Below are positions 8,061 to 16,959 of a stretch of 64,000 bases of DNA, in pieces. Within the stretch, counting starts at the first letter, position 1. Each line of letters starts with the position of its first letter. The DNA comes from Pedobacter sp. Bi126 (GTDB taxonomy: Bacteria > Bacteroidota > Bacteroidia > Sphingobacteriales > Sphingobacteriaceae). Location of the stretch: positions 1,178,001 to 1,242,000 of the forward strand of contig NZ_CAKKMS010000001.1 in NCBI RefSeq assembly GCF_918698245.1, in the 5' to 3' direction. The notes beneath the pieces were generated by a model. It was given only the letters and a program-made list of their open reading frames with translations, had not been told where the DNA came from and made no database searches. The translations under genes were made by a program, and so were the position numbers.

Positions 8061-10587
8061 TAGCCTCCCAAAACAATCTATTAAGTTTTCGTGGCTGTTT
8101 AAAATGGCCTGGCGCGATAGCAGGAAAAACCGTGCACGTTTATTGCTCTTTATCTCATCCATTGTTTTGGGCATCGCCGCCCTTGTTGCAGTTTATTCAT
8201 TTAAAGATAACCTTCAAAAAGATATCGATGCACAGGCAAAGGAGCTTACAGGAGCCGATCTGGTTTTAGATAGCCGGAAGGGCGTAAGCAAAGCGATGCA
8301 AAAAATGCTCGATACACTTGGCGATGAACGATCGCAGGAGAAAACCTTTGCTTCGATGATCTATTTCCAGAAAGGGGGAGGCAGCCGTTTGGTACAGATG
8401 AAAGCCCTTGAAGGGAATTATCCCTACTATGGTACCATAGAAACCATTCCGTTAGCCGCAGCAAAACAGTTTCAATCGGGAAGAAACGCATTGGTAGATC
8501 AAACCCTAATGCTGCAGTTTAATGCAAAAGTTGGCGATTCGGTAAAAATAGGCGATCTATATTTCAATATACTGGGCACTTTAACCAAAGCTCCGGGCCA
8601 AACCGGTATTGGTGCAAGTATAGCCCCTACGGTTTATATTCCATTACAAATCCTCGATAAAACCAATCTGATTAAAACAGGAAGCAGGATCAACAATAAA
8701 TTTTATTTCAGGTACAACGATCCATCCAAAATAGATGAATGGGTTAAAAAGCAGGACAGCAAATTAGAAAAAGAAGGTTTCGATGCAGATACGGTTGAAT
8801 CGAGAAAAGAACAGACCGGAAGATCGTTTAAGGATGTAAACCGTTTTCTGGCTTTATCTGGTTTTATCGCTTTGCTGCTGGGTTGTGTTGGTGTAGGCAG
8901 CGCTATCCATGTGTACATTCAGGAAAAGTTAAGTGCGATTGCAACGTTAAGGTGTTTAGGCTTAAAATCACGTCATGCCTTTTTAATCTACCTTATCCAG
9001 GTCTTTTTCATCGGCTTAATTGCGGCTGTTTTAGGGGCTGTTCTAGGTACGGGAATACAGTTCTTGCTGCCTTTGGTATTAAAAGATTTTTTACCTGTTG
9101 AGATCACTATGCAGGTTTCGTGGCCCGCTGTTGGTCAGGGGCTGTTACTGGGGCTGATCATCTCGATCCTCTTTGCCCTTCCCTCGCTTCTGTCTGTTAG
9201 AAGGATTTCGCCATTAAATGCCATCCGGGTATCTTTCGAAAAAGCAACTGGAAAGAGAGATCCGCTAACCTGGTTGGTGTATCTGCTTATGGCGATTTTT
9301 ATTACGGCTTTTACGAACTTGCAGATGAAAACATGGATACAAACGCTGGCTTTTACCGCAAGTATTGCCATCGCTTTTGTACTGTTGATTATACTGTCTA
9401 AACTATTGATGTTCCTGGTAAGAAAACTCTTTCCCAATTCATCCAGTTATTTATGGCGGCAGGGCTTTGCCAACCTTTACCGGCCGAATAACCAAACCCT
9501 GATGCTTACCGTTTCTATTGGTTTATCAACCGCATTTATCTGCACCCTATTTTTTGTTCAGGGGATCTTAATGAGCCGCGTTACACTTTCATCAGGCGCC
9601 AATCAGCCCAATATGGTGATGTTCGATATCCAGAATACGCAAAAAGAAGGATTGGACAGTTTAACCAAAGCTTTTAAATTACCGCTAATGAACCAGGTGC
9701 CTGTAATTACCATGCGCATTGAAGAAATTAATGGAAAGAAAGCCAGTGCAGATACCAATAACAGAAGGGCTTATCGCAACGAAATCAGGGCTACCTATCA
9801 GGATACTTTAACCGCAGCAGAGAAAATTACAGCGGGCAAATGGACCGGAAAAATAAAACCCAATGAAACGGTTTATATTTCATTAGACCAGCGTTATGCC
9901 CAGCAGATTCATGTTGAGCTGAATGACAAAATTCTTTTTAATGTGCAGGGCATGATGATTCCAACGGTTGTTGGAAGTTTGAGGGAAGTAAACTGGAGCA
10001 GGATGCAGACCAATTTCAGGGTTGTTTTTCCGGCAGGGGTATTAGAAGAAGCACCACAGTTTCATGTATTGATGACCAGGATACCATCGGGCGAAGTTTC
10101 AGCACGCTTTCAGGGTGAAGTGGTGCAAAAATTTCCAAATGTTTCAGTCATCGATTTAGATCTGGTATTGAAACTCTTAGATGAGCTGTTAAGCAAAATC
10201 GGTTTTGTGATTCAGTTTATGACCGGCTTTAGCATGGTTACCGGTTGGATTGTTTTAATATCGTCGGTATTAACCAGTAAAAACCAGCGGATAAAAGAAA
10301 GTATTTTGTTGCGGACAATGGGTGCCAGTAGAAAGCAGATTTTAGCAATAAATGCGATTGAATATTTCTTTTTAGGTGCTTTTGCCGCAGGTGCCGGATT
10401 GATTTTAGCCATAGGCGGAAGCTGGGCATTAGCTAAATTCACTTTCGATGCAGCCTTTGTGCCTCCATTTGTGCCAACCTTATTGTTGTTTGGCTCAATT
10501 GTGTTACTAGTCGTAATTACAGGGGTATTAAGCACCAGGAGTATCCTGAACCAACCACCGTTAAAGATTTTAAGGACAGAAAGTTAG
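8053..10587 (+). CDS. ybbP: YbbP-like FtsX-family ABC permease
   Basis: An 844-aa inner-membrane protein. It has an N-terminal TM near residues 30-50 and a MacB-like periplasmic domain, followed by a first FtsX block of three TMs around residues 265-385 (LSAIATLRCLGLKSRHAF). Further TMs and a second large periplasmic domain come next, and a second FtsX block closes the protein (SILLRTMGASRKQILAINAIEYFFLG). The two-FtsX layout and length match YbbP (about 800 aa). The start lies inside the 3' end of ybbA, so the two are translationally coupled. The substrate is unknown; association with a TesA-type esterase suggests a role in envelope lipid or hydrophobic-compound handling. Confidence 0.87.
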   Translation: MPNSLPKQSIKFSWLFKMAWRDSRKNRARLLLFISSIVLGIAALVAVYSFKDNLQKDIDAQAKELTGADLVLDSRKGVSKAMQKMLDTLGDERSQEKTFASMIYFQKGGGSRLVQMKALEGNYPYYGTIETIPLAAAKQFQSGRNALVDQTLMLQFNAKVGDSVKIGDLYFNILGTLTKAPGQTGIGASIAPTVYIPLQILDKTNLIKTGSRINNKFYFRYNDPSKIDEWVKKQDSKLEKEGFDADTVESRKEQTGRSFKDVNRFLALSGFIALLLGCVGVGSAIHVYIQEKLSAIATLRCLGLKSRHAFLIYLIQVFFIGLIAAVLGAVLGTGIQFLLPLVLKDFLPVEITMQVSWPAVGQGLLLGLIISILFALPSLLSVRRISPLNAIRVSFEKATGKRDPLTWLVYLLMAIFITAFTNLQMKTWIQTLAFTASIAIAFVLLIILSKLLMFLVRKLFPNSSSYLWRQGFANLYRPNNQTLMLTVSIGLSTAFICTLFFVQGILMSRVTLSSGANQPNMVMFDIQNTQKEGLDSLTKAFKLPLMNQVPVITMRIEEINGKKASADTNNRRAYRNEIRATYQDTLTAAEKITAGKWTGKIKPNETVYISLDQRYAQQIHVELNDKILFNVQGMMIPTVVGSLREVNWSRMQTNFRVVFPAGVLEEAPQFHVLMTRIPSGEVSARFQGEVVQKFPNVSVIDLDLVLKLLDELLSKIGFVIQFMTGFSMVTGWIVLISSVLTSKNQRIKESILLRTMGASRKQILAINAIEYFFLGAFAAGAGLILAIGGSWALAKFTFDAAFVPPFVPTLLLFGSIVLLVVITGVLSTRSILNQPPLKILRTES

Positions 10588-10724
10588 ATTATGTTAAGGC
10601 TAACCCAATAAATAGACCAACTAAAATAACGTCTTGCAGGTTTTAGGAAAATGCGCTTTTAAATTTGATTCCCCTAAACAAACTATATGATAATAGCTTT
10701 GTTCCTTTTCAAAAGAATTTAAAG

Positions 10725-11261
10725 ATGAATAAAAGATATCCGATATTATTCCTGGCTTTAGGCGTTGGTGTTATAGCGATAAACCTAATTTCCTGTGTGT
10801 CTATTCCAAAGGGAGCCACTGCTGTTAAGCCATTTAAAAAAGACAAATACCTGGGCAAGTGGTATGAGATTGCACGAATGGATTTTAAGTTCGAAAAAGA
10901 TCTTAATAATGTAACGGCTACCTATTCACTTAAGGATGACGGCAGTATCAAGGTAGATAACCGCGGTTATAATTATGTTAAAAAGGAATGGAAACAGAGC
11001 ATTGGTAAAGCAAAATTTGTAAATGAAAGCAACGAAGGAAGATTAAAAGTTTCGTTCTTTGGCCCTTTTTATGCAGGCTATAATGTAATCGAGGTCGACT
11101 CAGATTATCAATATGCTTTGGTAGCCGGCAACAACCTAAAATACCTCTGGATTTTATCCAGAAACAAAAGCATTCCGGAAAACATTAAACAGCAATATTT
11201 GAGAAAGGCAGAAAGCTTAGGTTATGATACCGCCACTTTGGTTTGGACCAAGCAGGATTAA
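10725..11261 (+). CDS. blc: Outer-membrane lipocalin (Blc-like)
   Basis: A 178-aa lipoprotein (LISC, Cys24). The lipocalin hallmark GKWYEIARMDFKFE occurs just after the signal, followed by the beta-strand pattern TATYSLKDDGSIKVDNRGY and the later YALVAGNNLKYLWILSR segment typical of bacterial Blc. Blc-type proteins bind lysophospholipids or fatty acids at the outer membrane. An upstream in-frame TTG at 10665 would add a non-signal extension, so the ATG at 10725 is preferred. It follows ybbP by 137 bp; an esterase, an FtsX-type ABC pair and a lipocalin together suggest a lipid-maintenance neighbourhood, which is inference. Confidence 0.88.
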   Translation: MNKRYPILFLALGVGVIAINLISCVSIPKGATAVKPFKKDKYLGKWYEIARMDFKFEKDLNNVTATYSLKDDGSIKVDNRGYNYVKKEWKQSIGKAKFVNESNEGRLKVSFFGPFYAGYNVIEVDSDYQYALVAGNNLKYLWILSRNKSIPENIKQQYLRKAESLGYDTATLVWTKQD

Positions 11262-11315
11262 TAGGCATTTTATTCATGCTATTGGCTTAGCCATAACCTA
11301 AAGAAGTAAATATAA

Positions 11316-11350
11316 TCTGTTACCATAAACCAAGTACCTATGGTAACAGA
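11316..11350. terminator. Hairpin between convergent blc and hxlA
   Basis: TCTGTTACCATA (11316-11327) pairs perfectly with TATGGTAACAGA (11339-11350), giving a 12-bp stem and an 11-nt loop. It sits between convergent genes, so it could end both transcripts. Neither side has a strong T run, so classic intrinsic termination is uncertain. Confidence 0.5.
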
Positions 11351-11364
11351 CTATAACTGAATAG

Positions 11365-11997
11365 TTATGCAGCATCAATTGCTTCGCGAAGTGCCTTTGC
11401 AGCAGCAGCAGGATCTTCAGCGCCATAAATTGCAGCACCTGCAACGGCAACTATAGCACCTGCCTGTATAACTGCAGTAACGTTATCAATATTTACCCCA
11501 CCAGCAATAGAAACTGGAACTCCAGCGCTTGCGGCTTCATCGATAAGCACCTGAATAGAGTAACCAGCCGTCCACTGCTCATCTAAACCTGCATGTAATT
11601 CTACGAATTCAACACCTAATGCAGTAACCTCTTGGGCTCTTTTAACACGGTCAGGATAACCAATAGTGTCAACCACTACGCCTTTTCCATGTGCTTTTGC
11701 CGCTTTAACCGCACCGATAATCGTTGCATTTCCTGCAGCCCCCATTACGGTAACCAAATCAGCTCCTGCTTTAAAAGCAATATCAGCTTCCAGTTCACCC
11801 GCATCTGCCGTTTTTAAATCTGCAAAAACCAGTTTATCAGGATGTGCAGCTTTCATTGCGGTAATTACTGTAGCGCCCATATTCTTGATCAGCGGAGTGC
11901 CCAATTCAATAATATCTACATATGGAGCTACTTTTGCTGCCAAAGCTAAGGCTTCTTCAGTTGTTAATAAATCTATTGCTACTTGTAATTTTGCCAT
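11365..11997 (-). CDS. hxlA: 3-hexulose-6-phosphate synthase
   Basis: A 210-aa (beta/alpha)8 enzyme of the OMP-decarboxylase superfamily. MAKLQVAIDLLTTEEAL, IIELGTPLIKNMG, the active-site FADLKTADAGELEADIAFKAGAD and the phosphate-binding SIAGGVNIDN and VAGAAIYGAEDP are all HPS signatures. It condenses formaldehyde with ribulose 5-phosphate to D-arabino-3-hexulose 6-phosphate, or runs in reverse to make ribulose 5-phosphate. It lies 31 bp downstream of hxlB in one operon. Related KGPDC enzymes share the fold, but adjacency to a hexuloisomerase makes HPS the better call. Confidence 0.88.
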   Translation of the reverse strand: MAKLQVAIDLLTTEEALALAAKVAPYVDIIELGTPLIKNMGATVITAMKAAHPDKLVFADLKTADAGELEADIAFKAGADLVTVMGAAGNATIIGAVKAAKAHGKGVVVDTIGYPDRVKRAQEVTALGVEFVELHAGLDEQWTAGYSIQVLIDEAASAGVPVSIAGGVNIDNVTAVIQAGAIVAVAGAAIYGAEDPAAAAKALREAIDAA

Positions 11998-12028
11998 GTT
12001 TCTATTTTATCTATAATTAAATTAATTG

Positions 12029-12658
12029 TTATTCAAGGTTGGCGTGTCTCTTCCATAGTGTTTCTGCAGCTTGTCCGCTCAGTTTCCAAAGTGATTGAAA
12101 AACGGCATCATTAAGTAAAAGCAAAAACTGCTCGAACAGGCTTCCTGCATATTGAGTAGATACTTTTGCGCTGTGGTCTTCTTTTTCCGCCGCTGGCACC
12201 CATACCACGTGGCTGGCCAGTTTTGCCAGTAACGATCCGGCGTTTGTTGTAATGGCTACCACTTCAGCACCTACCGCTTTCGATTTTTCTGCAGCCCTTA
12301 CAATCGATCCGGTTGTTCCTGAACCCGAGGCAGCAATTAATAAATCGCCCGCTTCGATAGCCGGACTTGTGGTATCTCCAACATAGTAAACAGTAAGACC
12401 AAGATGCATTAAACGCATTGCTGCCGATTGCATGGCGAAACCGGAACGGCCTGCGGCAGTAATAAAAATCCGTTTTGCCCGCTGAATGTGATATACAAAA
12501 GGGATTAACTGGTCTAATCCCATCTGTCTGGCCAATCGGGCATTCTCCTCGATAATCTTATCCAGGTTCATTTGCAGATCCCAGGCCAGCTGCTGATTAT
12601 CAAGGCTATCTATTGCTAACTGGCTGTCGGTAATTGCTATTGGGGCTTTTAAGTCCAT
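12029..12658 (-). CDS. hxlB: 6-phospho-3-hexuloisomerase
   Basis: A 209-aa SIS-domain protein. IFITAAGRSGFAMQSAAMRL and LIAASGSGTTGSIV form the phosphosugar-binding loops, and VWVPAAEKEDHS and GSLFEQFLLLLNDA match hexuloisomerases. It converts 3-hexulose 6-phosphate to fructose 6-phosphate, the second ribulose monophosphate step. The ATG at 12658 (MDLKAPIAIT) is preferred over a GTG at 12667 because a TACCTTTG -7 box at 12682-12689 would leave almost no leader for the latter. It is the promoter-proximal gene of hxlB-hxlA and is divergent from an araC-type gene. Confidence 0.87.
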   Translation of the reverse strand: MDLKAPIAITDSQLAIDSLDNQQLAWDLQMNLDKIIEENARLARQMGLDQLIPFVYHIQRAKRIFITAAGRSGFAMQSAAMRLMHLGLTVYYVGDTTSPAIEAGDLLIAASGSGTTGSIVRAAEKSKAVGAEVVAITTNAGSLLAKLASHVVWVPAAEKEDHSAKVSTQYAGSLFEQFLLLLNDAVFQSLWKLSGQAAETLWKRHANLE

Positions 12659-12681
12659 TTTATACACGCTGTTTATTGGCC

Positions 12682-12689
12682 CAAAGGTA
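12682..12689 (-). promoter_or_regulatory. -7 box of the hxlBA promoter
   Basis: On the minus strand the bases read TACCTTTG, a full match to TAnnTTTG, 23 nt before the hxlB ATG. No clear TTTG -33 element lies 19-21 bp upstream, which is compatible with an activator-dependent promoter served by the divergent AraC-type regulator. Confidence 0.45.
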
Positions 12690-12862
12690 TGGGCGCCACT
12701 TCGCAGTATGGTTATACATTTAGCTACTTATATGGGACAATCAGGAAATATGTTACTACAAAAGTCATCCATTAGCCATATTAAAGACATGGTTTCCGAA
12801 TAGTCCACCATAATTACCAGTTAATCCAATCGCTAAAAAATTAAGTATTTAACTTTAACATC

Positions 12863-13726
12863 ATGAGTTTATCCTCCGAAGTAACACATCTGGAAAAATC
12901 GATTATCTATATCCGCGATCTGAGCAATTGTCCGCCCAGTTATCTTAATGACCCGGGCAGAAAAGAGTTCTTCGAAATCGTTTGGTTAAAAAATGAAGAA
13001 CCTTTACACGCCTTACAAGAATCAGTATTCGACAGTAAAGGAGACTGGATTTATCTCATCCCTCCCTACCGCGTGCATCAGCTTAACAAAGCCGGTAAAA
13101 ACGGTGTATTAATCTCCTTTAAAAGATCTGTTCTTGAAGGGGAAGAAAAAGAATTCCTCCTCGATCTGTTTAAGATCTTTAATGTTCAGGGCGAATTTTC
13201 CTGTTTAAGGCTAAATCAGGAAACCGCTTCTGAGCTCGGTAATATCTACAAATTAATTGAGGATGAATACCAGAAGGCAGGAAATACTTTTATCATTACC
13301 AGGGCACTGCTAAAAGTATTTCTATTAAAACTGATCCAGGTAAAAGAACATGAATTTACCAGCCATGATGTACAGCAAAAAAGAGTCTACGAATTTTTGA
13401 TGTTACTCGAAAGCAATTATCAGCAGGTTAGGAACACCGATTTCTATGCTGGTAAAATCGGCATTAGTTCTAAAAGATTAAATCAGATTTTAAAAGAAAA
13501 ACTAAATAAAACAGGAATGCAGATCATCCACGATCGCATCATCCTGGAGGCAAAAAGGAAAATTATCCATAGTGCCCATACCATTAAAGAAATTGCATAC
13601 GAACTGGGTTTTTCAGACCGACCTTATTTTAGCCGTTTCTTTAAAAAACAGACAGGCCAAACGCCCGAAGCGTTTCAAAAAGAGGCCAGAAACCACATCG
13701 AATCAAAATTTAATACTCTGGTTTAA
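12863..13726 (+). CDS. AraC-family transcriptional regulator
   Basis: A 287-aa protein with an N-terminal cupin-like sensing region (FFEIVWLKNEEPLHALQ ... WIYLIPPYRVHQL) and a C-terminal AraC DNA-binding domain at about 180-280. The second HTH is plain: HTIKEIAYELGFSDRPYFSR followed by FFKKQTGQTPEAF. It is transcribed away from hxlB across 204 bp, so it is the natural candidate regulator of hxlBA. The effector is unknown; formaldehyde or a sugar derivative would be reasonable guesses. The start ATG at 12863 follows an AT-rich stretch. Confidence 0.85.
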   Translation: MSLSSEVTHLEKSIIYIRDLSNCPPSYLNDPGRKEFFEIVWLKNEEPLHALQESVFDSKGDWIYLIPPYRVHQLNKAGKNGVLISFKRSVLEGEEKEFLLDLFKIFNVQGEFSCLRLNQETASELGNIYKLIEDEYQKAGNTFIITRALLKVFLLKLIQVKEHEFTSHDVQQKRVYEFLMLLESNYQQVRNTDFYAGKIGISSKRLNQILKEKLNKTGMQIIHDRIILEAKRKIIHSAHTIKEIAYELGFSDRPYFSRFFKKQTGQTPEAFQKEARNHIESKFNTLV

Positions 13727-13745
13727 ATAATCCTATAGCAAATGC

Positions 13746-14726
13746 TTATTTCTCATCAACAAAGCCGTAGCTCTTAACTTCTTTTACACCATCAGGCAAT
13801 TCGGCGAATGCACGGTATAGAATCGCTTTTTTATCTTTGTCTATACCGTTAAAAAGTTTAGCCGCCTCTATTCTTACCTTTTCGTTTTCAGCTTTTAGCG
13901 CAACAACATCTGTAAGATCGATACGCGTTACATAAAGTATGCAAGGAAAAATCCCTTCTCCCATGATCTGAGGATAAATCCTGAACACTTTAGGCTTTGT
14001 ATCAATGTTTTCAAGTGTTAACGGAAATATGTATTTAGCATTTACTTCTTTCATCACCTTCTCTGAAAGGTCATTAATGTCTTTTTCTTTTAGATACTGA
14101 AAATATTCGCCCCCCGGCTTTAGACATTGTTGAGCAAGAACAAGATAGTTTGCGGCATCAACCAAATAAGATTTATTATAACTGTCTAACGCTTGTTTAT
14201 AGTAGTCAGGAGCGATCAATTTTTCTAAACGATACTGTCCAAGATAAAGAATGTTTATTTTCCACTGGTTATTATAATTACCGTAGATGGCAGTAATTAG
14301 TAATTCCCCATCGCCAGGCAATAACAACGAAACATACATTTCTTTATTTAGAGCCAGATAATGGATGATATAATCATTATTACCAGCAAGTCCAGAAAAA
14401 AGGGTATTACCTACTCCAGTTGTTGAATTTTTGACATGATATTCATCCAAGAGGCTATAGTTTTTCGCAGAGAGAGAAGCACTTGCGTCTTTTACAAGTT
14501 TTTCGATATTCCCTTCATCTTTTTCCAGTAGTTTATCAGACATCATTGCTTTTACGGTAGCTGCATCATTACCAGCAATGGCCTTAAATAATTTATTGTT
14601 CAATGCACTTAGCTGTGCCCTGGTATTCTGATTTATTTTTTCATTCTTTAAAATCTCTGAAGTACCAGCTTTACAGCCTTGGAACATTAAAAACAGGGTT
14701 ACAACAAGAAAAGTCTTTCTGATCAT
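13746..14726 (-). CDS. Lipoprotein, unknown function
   Basis: A 326-aa protein with a lipobox FQGC (Cys18). The segment at about 40-150 (ALNNKLFKAIAGNDAATVKAMMSDKLLE ... WKINILYLGQY) resembles the SnoaL/DUF4878-type cone fold in layout: a helix pair followed by a 'gets worse in place' strand set. The rest has a tetratricopeptide-like helix (YYKQALDSYNKSYLVDAANYLVLAQQ) and a C-terminal beta region. The assignment is tentative. It is convergent with the araC-type gene, 19 bp apart, and is probably monocistronic. Confidence 0.6.
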   Translation of the reverse strand: MIRKTFLVVTLFLMFQGCKAGTSEILKNEKINQNTRAQLSALNNKLFKAIAGNDAATVKAMMSDKLLEKDEGNIEKLVKDASASLSAKNYSLLDEYHVKNSTTGVGNTLFSGLAGNNDYIIHYLALNKEMYVSLLLPGDGELLITAIYGNYNNQWKINILYLGQYRLEKLIAPDYYKQALDSYNKSYLVDAANYLVLAQQCLKPGGEYFQYLKEKDINDLSEKVMKEVNAKYIFPLTLENIDTKPKVFRIYPQIMGEGIFPCILYVTRIDLTDVVALKAENEKVRIEAAKLFNGIDKDKKAILYRAFAELPDGVKEVKSYGFVDEK

Positions 14727-14917
14727 TTTATTTGGTTTTACAGCTATTTCAGGAGGTCATCTGTTTTTGATTATAGCTGAAATTGAGCGCTAACAATAAA
14801 AAACAACCGCTATTATAAAGTAACAAAAAATATTAGCGAAAGCCAATGGTTTTTGGCACTGACTTAGTTAAGTTTTTCTTTTATACAGTTTTTAGCAATT
14901 TATAATACATTTACATT

Positions 14918-15100
14918 ATGATCAGATTAAATAACGATACGCCCAACGATATTCTTCAAGATGTAAAAATTGGCGATATGGTAACCGATACTTTTAGCAA
15001 AACCGGCCTTGTAGAAAATATAGAAATTAGCGACGATGGCCTGTACCGGGTTTACGCGTTTCATCTCGTTACCGGAAGAACCATTACTGTTAAAAAGTAA
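14918..15100 (+). CDS. 60-aa small protein, possibly KOW/SH3-like
   Basis: A short gene with an ATG after an AT-rich leader (TATAATACATTTACATTATG context). The product starts MIRLNNDTPNDILQDV and contains KIGDMVTDTFSKTGLVENIE followed by a beta pattern ending GRTITVKK. Two short beta hairpins with a 'GD-V' turn resemble small KOW/SH3-like folds, but I do not recognise the family. It stands alone between a divergent lipoprotein gene and the gntP gene, with unbiased composition. Coding is likely but not certain. Confidence 0.5.
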   Translation: MIRLNNDTPNDILQDVKIGDMVTDTFSKTGLVENIEISDDGLYRVYAFHLVTGRTITVKK

Positions 15101-15121
15101 AAAGCGCAAAAAAAATAAAAA

Positions 15122-15210
15122 TTTACCACGACCTTTCCCGATTTTCGGGAGATAAAAAGGATAGACACAGCTAATATTAAATCAGTGTTCATCTGTGGTA
15201 AAAGCTATAT
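15122..15210. repeat. Dispersed 'accacagatgaacac' intergenic element
   Basis: Read on the minus strand, this stretch runs ACCACAGATGAACACTGATT, then a TGTGTCTATCCTTTTTATC segment and a small CCCGA/TCGGG hairpin. The plus strand at 31274-31338 has the same order (ACCACAGATAAACACGGATT, then TGTGTGCATCCTTTCCATC). The two therefore belong to one dispersed repeat family. Confidence 0.5.
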
Positions 15211-15238
15211 TTAATCACATTACCTAAGCCCTAACCAA

Positions 15239-16528
15239 ATGTCATTACTTATCCTACTCTTCGGCATCCTGTTGCTTTTCGTGCTGATCTTGAAAAAGAT
15301 CAACCCAATGATTGCCCTAATTGCTGTGGCAATTATTACAGGTCTTTTATTGGGCATGCCTGCCCCAAAGGTAATGAGCTCCATTGGCAATGGTATAGGC
15401 AGCACGCTGGGCAGCATGGTAATGGTTTTGGCACTCGGTGCGATGATGGGCAAATTAATTGAAGATAGCGGATCGGCAAAAAAGATCGTTTTCATATTGA
15501 TCGGGGCTTTCGGCAAAAAGAACATTCAATGGGCCGTGTTGTTAACCGGTTTATTGGTGGGAATTCCTTTGTTTTACAATGCTGGTTTTGTGGTGTTAAT
15601 CCCTTTGGTTTTTGCCATTTCTGCCACAACAGGACTATCAAAATTATACATCGGCATCCCGATGGCCACAGCCCTTTCAGTAACACATGGTTTTTTACCG
15701 CCCCACCCTGGCCCAGTTGCTTTAGCTGGTATTTTCCACGCCGATATTGGTAAAACATTAATTTACGGTTTAACTTTAAGCCTACCTATTGCCGTTATTG
15801 CCGGAATCTATTTCCCACGGTTGATTCTCAAACGCGATCAATCGGTAACTGTTCAAAACTTCAGCATAAACGAAGAAGAAAATCTCCCTTCTGCATCAAG
15901 GAGTTTCATTACGGCATTGCTGCCGGTATTCTTAATCATCGCCGGAACCATCGGAAGCAGCTTAAAAATAGATTATATCGGTAAACCGCTGTTTATATTT
16001 TTAGCCGATCCTACCGCTGCTTTATTAATTTCGGTTATTATTGCTTTAGCGGTTCAAAAAACCACCATTACAAAAGCAATGGAATCGTGTGCCGAAGGGG
16101 TAAAAAGTATCGCCATGATTATCCTCATTATTGCAGCAGGCGGCGCCTTTAAACAGATTTTGATCGATAGTGGTATGGGCGAAACCGTAAAACAGCTTAC
16201 TGGCGGTTTAAATTTGTCGCCATTATTACTCGCATGGCTAATCACCGCATCGCTTAGGGTAACCCTGGGTTCAGCAACAGTGGCTGCGCTAACCGCTTCG
16301 GGTATGGTATTGCCGCTAATTGGCCCCGGGACGCCTCCTGAGTTAATGGTATTATCTGTCGGCGCAGGGAGTTTGATGTTTTCTCACGTAAACGATACAG
16401 GTTTCTGGATGTTTAAAGAATACTTTAACCTTAGCCTGAAAGAAACTTTTAGCACCTGGACCATGATGGAAAGCCTGGTTTCGGTTTTAGGGCTTATTGG
16501 GGTGTTGGTACTTAATCAGTTTGTGTAA
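15239..16528 (+). CDS. gntP: GntP-family gluconate/sugar-acid permease
   Basis: A 429-aa membrane protein with about 12-14 hydrophobic segments. GLLLGMPAPKVMSSIGNGIGSTLG near the N-terminus, the family hallmark VTHGFLPPHPGPVALAGIFHADIG near residue 143 and GAGSLMFSHVNDTGFWMFKEYF near the C-terminus are GntP signatures (gluconate:H+ symporters). Gluconate or a related aldonate is the likely substrate, but the family also includes fructuronate and glycerate carriers. No gluconokinase lies nearby. The closest carbon-metabolism genes are hxlBA, whose ribulose 5-phosphate substrate could come from gluconate via 6-phosphogluconate. Confidence 0.85.
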   Translation: MSLLILLFGILLLFVLILKKINPMIALIAVAIITGLLLGMPAPKVMSSIGNGIGSTLGSMVMVLALGAMMGKLIEDSGSAKKIVFILIGAFGKKNIQWAVLLTGLLVGIPLFYNAGFVVLIPLVFAISATTGLSKLYIGIPMATALSVTHGFLPPHPGPVALAGIFHADIGKTLIYGLTLSLPIAVIAGIYFPRLILKRDQSVTVQNFSINEEENLPSASRSFITALLPVFLIIAGTIGSSLKIDYIGKPLFIFLADPTAALLISVIIALAVQKTTITKAMESCAEGVKSIAMIILIIAAGGAFKQILIDSGMGETVKQLTGGLNLSPLLLAWLITASLRVTLGSATVAALTASGMVLPLIGPGTPPELMVLSVGAGSLMFSHVNDTGFWMFKEYFNLSLKETFSTWTMMESLVSVLGLIGVLVLNQFV

Positions 16529-16959
16529 GGGGAAGATAGCGTTGTCAACTTTTAATAGCCATGTCGCTAGTAAGTTGGCAACGCTTATCAAGCGCTTATC
16601 CCCCATTCCGCCTTGCTCCAGTCGGGATGACGACCTATCACCTGAATTATTTTTTGGAAAGCAATTGCAGGAGCTTTTAGGGTAAAACAGTCCCGCTCCC
16701 GCTTCTGCCAATTGGAAGGAATTGGCATCCCGCTCCGATCGGGTTTAGTGATCTTAAACAGTGCTACTATCCAAGGTAAAATAAACCCGACCGACAGCGT
16801 TATTCCGTCCTTCACGGGATTAAGCAAAGGGCGGGACTATCGGAACCGAAGCACCACAGGCGCTGCTTTTCAAAAAATGTAGCACCTACTTGAATGGTTC
16901 CTTCACCCATCGTTGTAAGATTGCTTCGTTCCTCGCAATGACGAAATTATCTAAAAACA
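16529..16959. repeat. 431-bp non-coding stretch with degenerate repeats
   Basis: No convincing gene. It holds GC-richer fragments such as AATTGG-AAGG-AATTGG, CCCGCTCCGATCGGG, and at 16783-16842 AAACCCGACCGACAGCG, then CCGTCCTTCACGGGA and GGGCGGGACTATCGG. The last three are laid out like the core of the repeat units at 31.4-32.6 kb (AAACCCGACAGC, hairpin, GGCGGGACT). This is probably a decayed relative of that family. Confidence 0.4.
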
